23,726 nucleotides of DNA from NCBI GenBank assembly GCA_000695325.1, contig AVPN01000430.1, forward strand, positions 23,749 through 47,474, given 5' to 3'. Both the position numbers and the translations under genes were made by a program. The DNA comes from Pleurobrachia bachei (Eukaryota; Ctenophora; Tentaculata; Cydippida; Pleurobrachiidae). A model generated the notes under the pieces. It was not told where the DNA came from. It was given only the letters and a program-made list of their open reading frames with translations, and ran no database searches. Shown here piece after piece: positions 19,017 to 23,726 of the stretch. How positions within the stretch are numbered: position 1 is the stretch's first letter; each line of letters begins with the position of its first letter.

Positions 19017-20714
19017 CTAAAGTTCATCCTTCACATCATCTAAACTCCTGCTCGCCTCCTCCAGAAGGGACATAAAGTGACTGTTAGGTTTAACTAGATC
19101 TAGTTCAGTGGGCTGGAGGATCCTATCTTTATTTAGGTCCATGGAATCAAACAAGACTCCCCAAACCTCAGGGTTATCTGGGAGGGAGGGAGTTATAAAG
19201 CAGGATATTATGAATCATGATATAACTGAATGGGGGGGGGGGGGGGCTGGGGATCTTGTCAGCACAGTGATGTTATAAAGACCCACCCAAATCAAAGTTG
19301 TGTTCCACCTCTTCCAGTACCTGATCCCCTACATTACTCAACTCATTGAGAAACTCTTCTCGGCTCATGACCCCGCTATATCGGAAGGGTTTGCTACCCC
19401 ACAGAACAGCCCTAAAGTTTTCTACTGGGCCCCGGGAGTTGTTCGGGTCCACGTTCTCACCTCCACCCTGGCCAATATCAGAATCCGTGCTGAGAAAAGA
19501 GTAGTTGTGATATTAGGTTCTTCCTTATTCATTATACCCTTCCTTATTCATTATACCCTCCTCTGAGACAGGGCCGAACAAGGCAAATTCACTCAACTAA
19601 AAAAGGGCACATTCTTACATTAGTTTAACGTTCTCGAAAGACTCCCATTTCTTCTCTCCGCAAGTTACGGGGGTTTTATAGATATCCCACCAGGCATTGA
19701 TAGCAATGTTTCTACCCCAGGACCTCACGGCATGAGGCCAGAAGGTTGGAATATAGACACAATCCCCCGCCTCAATAGTAGCGTTGTAGAACTTGATATT
19801 TGAAAACCCGGGGAATCTATCGAGATCAACCCCATCGACATCGACATCAGAATAACTACCCATCTCCCGCATGTGACCGTCTTCTATTGATGTCCGATCC
19901 GCTAGAATTAGTTCTTTCTTTCCTGAGAGAAAAGACAATAGATCAGAGGGAATCCTTCTTGATTTATATTAGATTAGAAAACTAACAAGGATCAACCCAA
20001 CATTTGAAAAACATCTTACCTGCCATGAGACAGTTTAGATTTTCATAATCATCGAAGTGCCACACACTCTTCGTTCCCCCACTACTGAACCACATAACCA
20101 GATCATCCATTAGATTATCCAGCACAAAGTCACAGTTTAGCGGCCCATACACTGTGATATCTTTCCGGAGGAATTTAGGAAGCCCTGACACCATGTACCA
20201 ATCTTGCTGCCGGTAATTCTTAACGTACTCGGCAAATGGAATGGGCTCTTGTGCACCCTCTCGAGTTTCTTTCTTTCCGTACTCGTACCCTACAGTCCAA
20301 TAGGCACTGTTAGAGGGAGGGGTTTATAAAGGGTAGTCGACAAAAAAACATAAAACTAACACATTTTTAAAGGTTTATCCTTCCCCAATATGTTCAGTAG
20401 TACAATTAATTTGTTATATCCTAACCCTTCTTTTAATTTTTAACACAGTTTAGCTAGGTAAATAATCAATACCTTTCTGGGCGTGACTGAAAGTATTCGT
20501 CACTCCACAGTTTATAAGCAGGAAATTCCTTCCCCACCCCTCTGAACACGACCGGTCTCCCCGGTATAACATGGTTATTAAAGAAGAACTCTGGTGAAGG
20601 AAACTCCGTCATCTCCATAACAGGAACGGCTGGATTTTGTCGGCCCAGCGGCTTCCAGTGAGATGTCAAGTACAGACCTAAAAACTGGAGAACATAGCTC
20701 CATATGACCAGCAT
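19017..20714 (-). CDS. ER-lumenal JmjC oxygenase with EF-hand and KDEL
   Basis: Predicted Fe(II)/2-oxoglutarate oxygenase. Exons: 20714-20473, 20306-20020, 19922-19619, 19489-19287, 19177-19017; phases close exactly to 398 aa. Residues 1-18 are a hydrophobic signal (MLVIWSYVLQFLGLYLTS). A JmjC-like N-lobe (PGRPVVFRG) and the cupin core follow, with H164-x-D166 in WHFDDYENL, the GKKEL lysine region that usually contacts 2-oxoglutarate, and distal H240 in AGDCVYIPTFWPHAV, so the metal triad is intact. Residues 359-370 (DLNKDRILQPTE) form a canonical EF-hand loop with D, N, D and E at calcium positions 1, 3, 5 and 12. The protein ends in KDEL, the ER-retrieval signal. A secretory-pathway hydroxylase with calcium sensing is inferred; the substrate is unknown. 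JMJD8 and the KDEL-bearing prolyl 3-hydroxylases are functional comparisons, not assigned orthologs. If the third intron is retained, a stop follows at once (ATG TAA). Confidence 0.85.
19232..19246. repeat. Poly-G run in JmjC intron 4
   Basis: An uninterrupted run of about 14-15 G on the plus strand, about 40 bp from the donor of exon 19489-19287. It is a likely length-polymorphic or error-prone site. Confidence 0.8.
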
Positions 20715-20745
20715 ATTTTCAGAGCTACAGATATAGGATAAGTGG
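20715..20745 (-). promoter_or_regulatory. Acceptor-like site before JmjC start
   Basis: On the minus strand, CCACTTATCCTATATCTGTAG ends 10 nt before the ATG at 20714. The gap to the upstream gene's proposed stop is 186 bp. Confidence 0.4.
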
Positions 20746-20899
20746 GTTAAAATATATCCAGTGGATACATTGAGCAGTGAGGAACATTGAGGGTTTTGGT
20801 TGCAACTTGAAAAGTCGGAAGTTCAGATCACCAGACAAGTTGTGTGCGCTAAAACATTTAGAGAAATGAAATTTTAAAAGCTGACAATAGTGAATTCGT

Positions 20900-22711
20900 T
20901 TAAAATGTCCTTTGTGCGCGTTCCTGCGCGTCCCTCGGGGAGCTTTTTACTGCTGCTGCTCCTGCCGCGGGGGACTGTTCTTCGTAGACTGAAGGAGATG
21001 CTTGCAGTGCAAAGTATGCATCTCTCACACACAGAGTTGTAGTGTATACTACATGCAGTGTTCCTAATTGCACGTCAATGGGTTGTCCTATTCTTTCTCA
21101 GGCTCAGTGACAACCGGGCAGAAAAGGAGAGGAGCCCCCTTGCCAGACAAGACAAACCACCGCACACTTACATCTTATCTCCACCACCTGAGAGGGAAGC
21201 AGTGTCAGAATAGTGACGTCAACACACATGTGGGCACAGGTACACACTTACTAACCAGTGACAGAAGGTTCGGGAACTTTTAGTTGAGATATAAATTCAT
21301 CGGTTAGAAAATCATCCATCATCGCCTCGTCAGAATCAAAAGAATCATCTGGAGCAGTAACATGAGGAGGAGTAGGAGCAGGAGGAGCAGATGTTGTTAC
21401 TGGTGTTTTGGGAGAGGGAGCAGTTACATATTTTGTAGAAGTTGCTATTGGTGTTTTGGGAGAGGGATCTGGTGGGGAGATGTTCTCCTTGTTGCGGTGG
21501 TGCTGTTGGGAGTGTTGGGATGCTAGATAACTCTGAACTGCCTGTTGGACCATATCATCGTCACCACTCAGCATTGCCTCATCCTCATCAATAACAACCT
21601 GTTCCTGTTGCTGTTTCTGTTGCTGTTCATGTTTCTGTTTCTGTTGCTCCTGTTGTTTGGTGGTGATCATCCGCTCTGACAGGGTGGTATTTGCTGTGCT
21701 GGTTGTCCTCAGTGTCTGTGTAGATCCCTGGGAATCCACACTTTTATATCCTCCCCCTTTTGTAAAACTAGTACTAGCTGTGTTGGTATTTGCTGTATCT
21801 GGAAAACGGCTTGCTAAAGAGGGTTGGGGGGAGGTGGCGGAGCGCTCTGTTTTCTTAACGCACTCAAACTCAGTAGTTAACTTCCGCCGTAACACTTTCC
21901 CACCACCACCGCTGCTCCCTCCTCCTCCTCCCTCGTGACCCGTGGTAGGGGTTCTCCTGCTGCACTGGGACTTCACATTTGTAGGGGTCTTAAACGCCTG
22001 AAATAGGGGGAGTATTCTTGAAGAATAAGGAGTGATAGAAATGTCAAATGATAGGAAATGACACAAAGTGATCATGCTAGGAAAGAAATGGCAGAAAGAG
22101 ATGATACGTATGGAACGATGGGAGAATAAATCACCGGCTAATAATCAAATACACTCACAGAGATGATCTGGTAGCATCCAGAATAAATATCTTGGATAGA
22201 ATTGGATAGAAGGAGAGAGAGATTGGGAGAGATAGAGATAGAGAGAGAGAGAGAGAAAAAAGGGCTTTTAACGTGTTTACCATGCATTATTCAGTAACCA
22301 CGTGCCAAACAAGCATACAGACAAACTTTCTTTCTCTCTCCCTCTCTCCCATTCTCTCTCGCTCACTTTCTCTATAATTTTTCTTGCCATAATCATAATT
22401 TTTCAACTCCTGGCGGTAAAAATAGGCCACGTGATCCGCTATAACACGAAACACTTTCCTTTTACCAAAGACAATGTAACCCCACTAAATTATCATGCAA
22501 TGTACAATGTACATTGTAGTACAATTTGTACACCCACCTGTCCTGATTTGGTGACTCCCTCCACCCCTCCACTCCTCCTCTCCCCCTTCATCTTCTGTAG
22601 AATGGGGGTAAGACGGATCTTGGCAATCGTCTCGTCATCCCAGAGATCGTCATCAAAATCATCTCCGGATGAAGCAGCTTTCTCAGGGGTGTCATTCAGC
22701 AGGCCATACCT
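20900..22711 (-). CDS. Acidic low-complexity protein, 5' end missing
   Basis: Exons seen: 22711-22538 (58 codons, phase 0 in and out), 21997-21256 (247 codons plus 1 nt) and a probable terminal exon 20988-20900 (acceptor CATCTCCTTCAG, 28 aa and TAA). Upstream exons with the start codon were not identified. The protein looks disordered: Gly-rich and Ser/Thr-rich parts, a Gln/Lys tract (about 21600-21655), NKENISPPDPSPKTP, and three acidic patches with large hydrophobics (DDFDDDLWDDETIAKI; IDEDEAMLSGDDDMVQQAV; EAMMDDFLTDEFISQL). Two of these share a D-x-x-x-D-E-x-I-x-x-hydrophobic pattern, as in acidic amphipathic docking motifs such as those that bind RPA. SPKTP sites suggest proline-directed phosphorylation. 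A nuclear DNA-damage or replication adaptor is only a guess; no family is assigned. The intron 21998-22537 holds CT/GA-rich simple sequence only. Confidence 0.6.
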
Positions 22712-22870
22712 CTGAAGAACGGGGGGAGAAGGTTACCTCTGAAGGGGGGGGGGAGAACGGGTTTAGAATTAAAGAGATACTGCTGTGTACCTCTGAACGG
22801 GGGAGAACGGGTTTAGAATTAAAGAGATACTGATGTGTGTCAATCTCTGTACCTCTGAACGGGGAATTAG
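22712..22870. repeat. Imperfect tandem repeats carrying an acceptor motif
   Basis: Several repeats of ACCTCTGAAnnGGGGGAGAACGG, two of them followed by GTTTAGAATTAAAGAGATACTG. On the minus strand each repeat reads CCGTTC..TTCAGAGGTA, the same sequence as the acceptor that opens exon 22711-22538. The acceptor has therefore been multiplied upstream of the exon. Confidence 0.75.
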
Positions 22871-22930
22871 AAAATACACTGCTGTGTCTCAATTTTACCA
22901 TTCGTTGTATGAAGGAAATAGATACAGATA

Positions 22931-23492
<562 letters not shown>

Positions 23493-23726
23493 GTTTTCTG
23501 GGAATTGGTATCGTGCATCAATGTTGAGAGATCTCATAGCGCTCCAAAAATGATGATGAAGTTCAATGAAATGAGTTGATTTATGGTCAAAATGGTCGTT
23601 TAGTTCATTTTGATGGCTGTTTTAATCTTTTCTATCATAAATCAACTCATTTCATTGAACTTATCATAATTTTTGAGGTGCTATGAGATCTCTCAACATT
23701 GATGCACGATACCAATTGCAGAAAAC
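23493..23726. repeat. Large inverted repeat, open at the window edge
   Basis: The left arm 23493-23585 is nearly the reverse complement of the right arm 23636-23726 (about 92 bp, a few mismatches). The spacer is 50 bp (23586-23635). Example: CATAAATCAACTCATTTCAT at 23636 against its complement ending at 23585. The pairing is still perfect at the last base of the window, so the arms continue to the right. It resembles a foldback/MITE-type element or a hairpin-forming palindrome; no coding sequence. Confidence 0.92.

Noticed and set aside
20903-21105. Longer open minus-strand frame running into the proposed last exon (about 65 codons)
   Set aside because: It has no ATG and no good acceptor at its start. 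The acceptor CATCTCCTTCAG at 20989-21000 explains the phase from exon 21256 better.
21102-21239. Plus-strand exon-like frame with acceptor TTCTTTCTCAG and donor CACAG/GTACAC
   Set aside because: It is open for 46 codons and phase-symmetric, but no partner exon was found on the plus strand. It lies in the last intron proposed for the minus-strand acidic-protein gene. It is kept only as a weak possibility.

Overview
The window is eukaryotic nuclear DNA. Genes are split by GT-AG introns (about 80 to 600 bp), intergenic gaps are short, and microsatellites are abundant. The gene set (an ionotropic glutamate receptor, mitochondrial ribosomal protein uL18m, the Ragulator subunit LAMTOR2, and a JmjC oxygenase) is metazoan. 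Polypyrimidine-AG acceptor-like signals sit directly before most start codons, and same-strand genes are tightly packed. Together with an unusual, partly NMDA-like glutamate receptor, this suggests a non-bilaterian animal that uses spliced-leader trans-splicing. A ctenophore is my best guess, but the sequence alone does not prove it.

Plus strand, 343-12366: one glutamate receptor gene. I could assemble a 20-exon model that stays in frame throughout (3660 nt, 1219 codons plus stop): signal peptide, amino-terminal domain, S1, M1, pore loop, M3, S2, M4 and a long proline/serine-rich tail. The amino-terminal-domain exons 4-9 lie in a 3.1-kb block that occurs twice (1215-4305 and 4847-7932). A 541-bp third partial copy (4306-4846) lies between them. 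Two introns carry a ~100-120 bp hAT-like MITE; because of the block duplication this gives four copies in the window.

Minus strand, 22711 down to 13032: four genes head-to-tail. They are an unrecognised acidic/low-complexity protein (22711-20900, 5' end not found), a JmjC/EF-hand/KDEL protein (20714-19017), MRPL18 (18845-16668) and LAMTOR2 (16541 to 14145 or 13032). The gaps between them are 186, 171 and 126 bp. The last MRPL18 exon and LAMTOR2 exons 1-2 are tandemly duplicated (about 0.88 kb). LAMTOR2 exon 3 and the receptor 3' end are in a second, independent tandem duplication (about 1.1 kb) that contains a G-quadruplex-type minisatellite. The LAMTOR2 group and the receptor gene converge tail-to-tail.

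Other items: a small secreted-peptide gene on the plus strand inside an MRPL18 intron (17738-17980), a frame-broken coding remnant in LAMTOR2 intron 2 (14503-15072), a 174-bp (TG)n tract (22935-23108), and a large inverted repeat that runs off the right edge (23493-23726). The genes act in different places (synaptic/plasma-membrane signalling, mitoribosome, lysosomal mTORC1 scaffold, ER lumen). If the minus-strand group is an operon, the link is shared transcription rather than a shared pathway. Three separate tandem duplications of near-identical DNA in 24 kb also make uncollapsed haplotypes or an assembly artefact a serious possibility.
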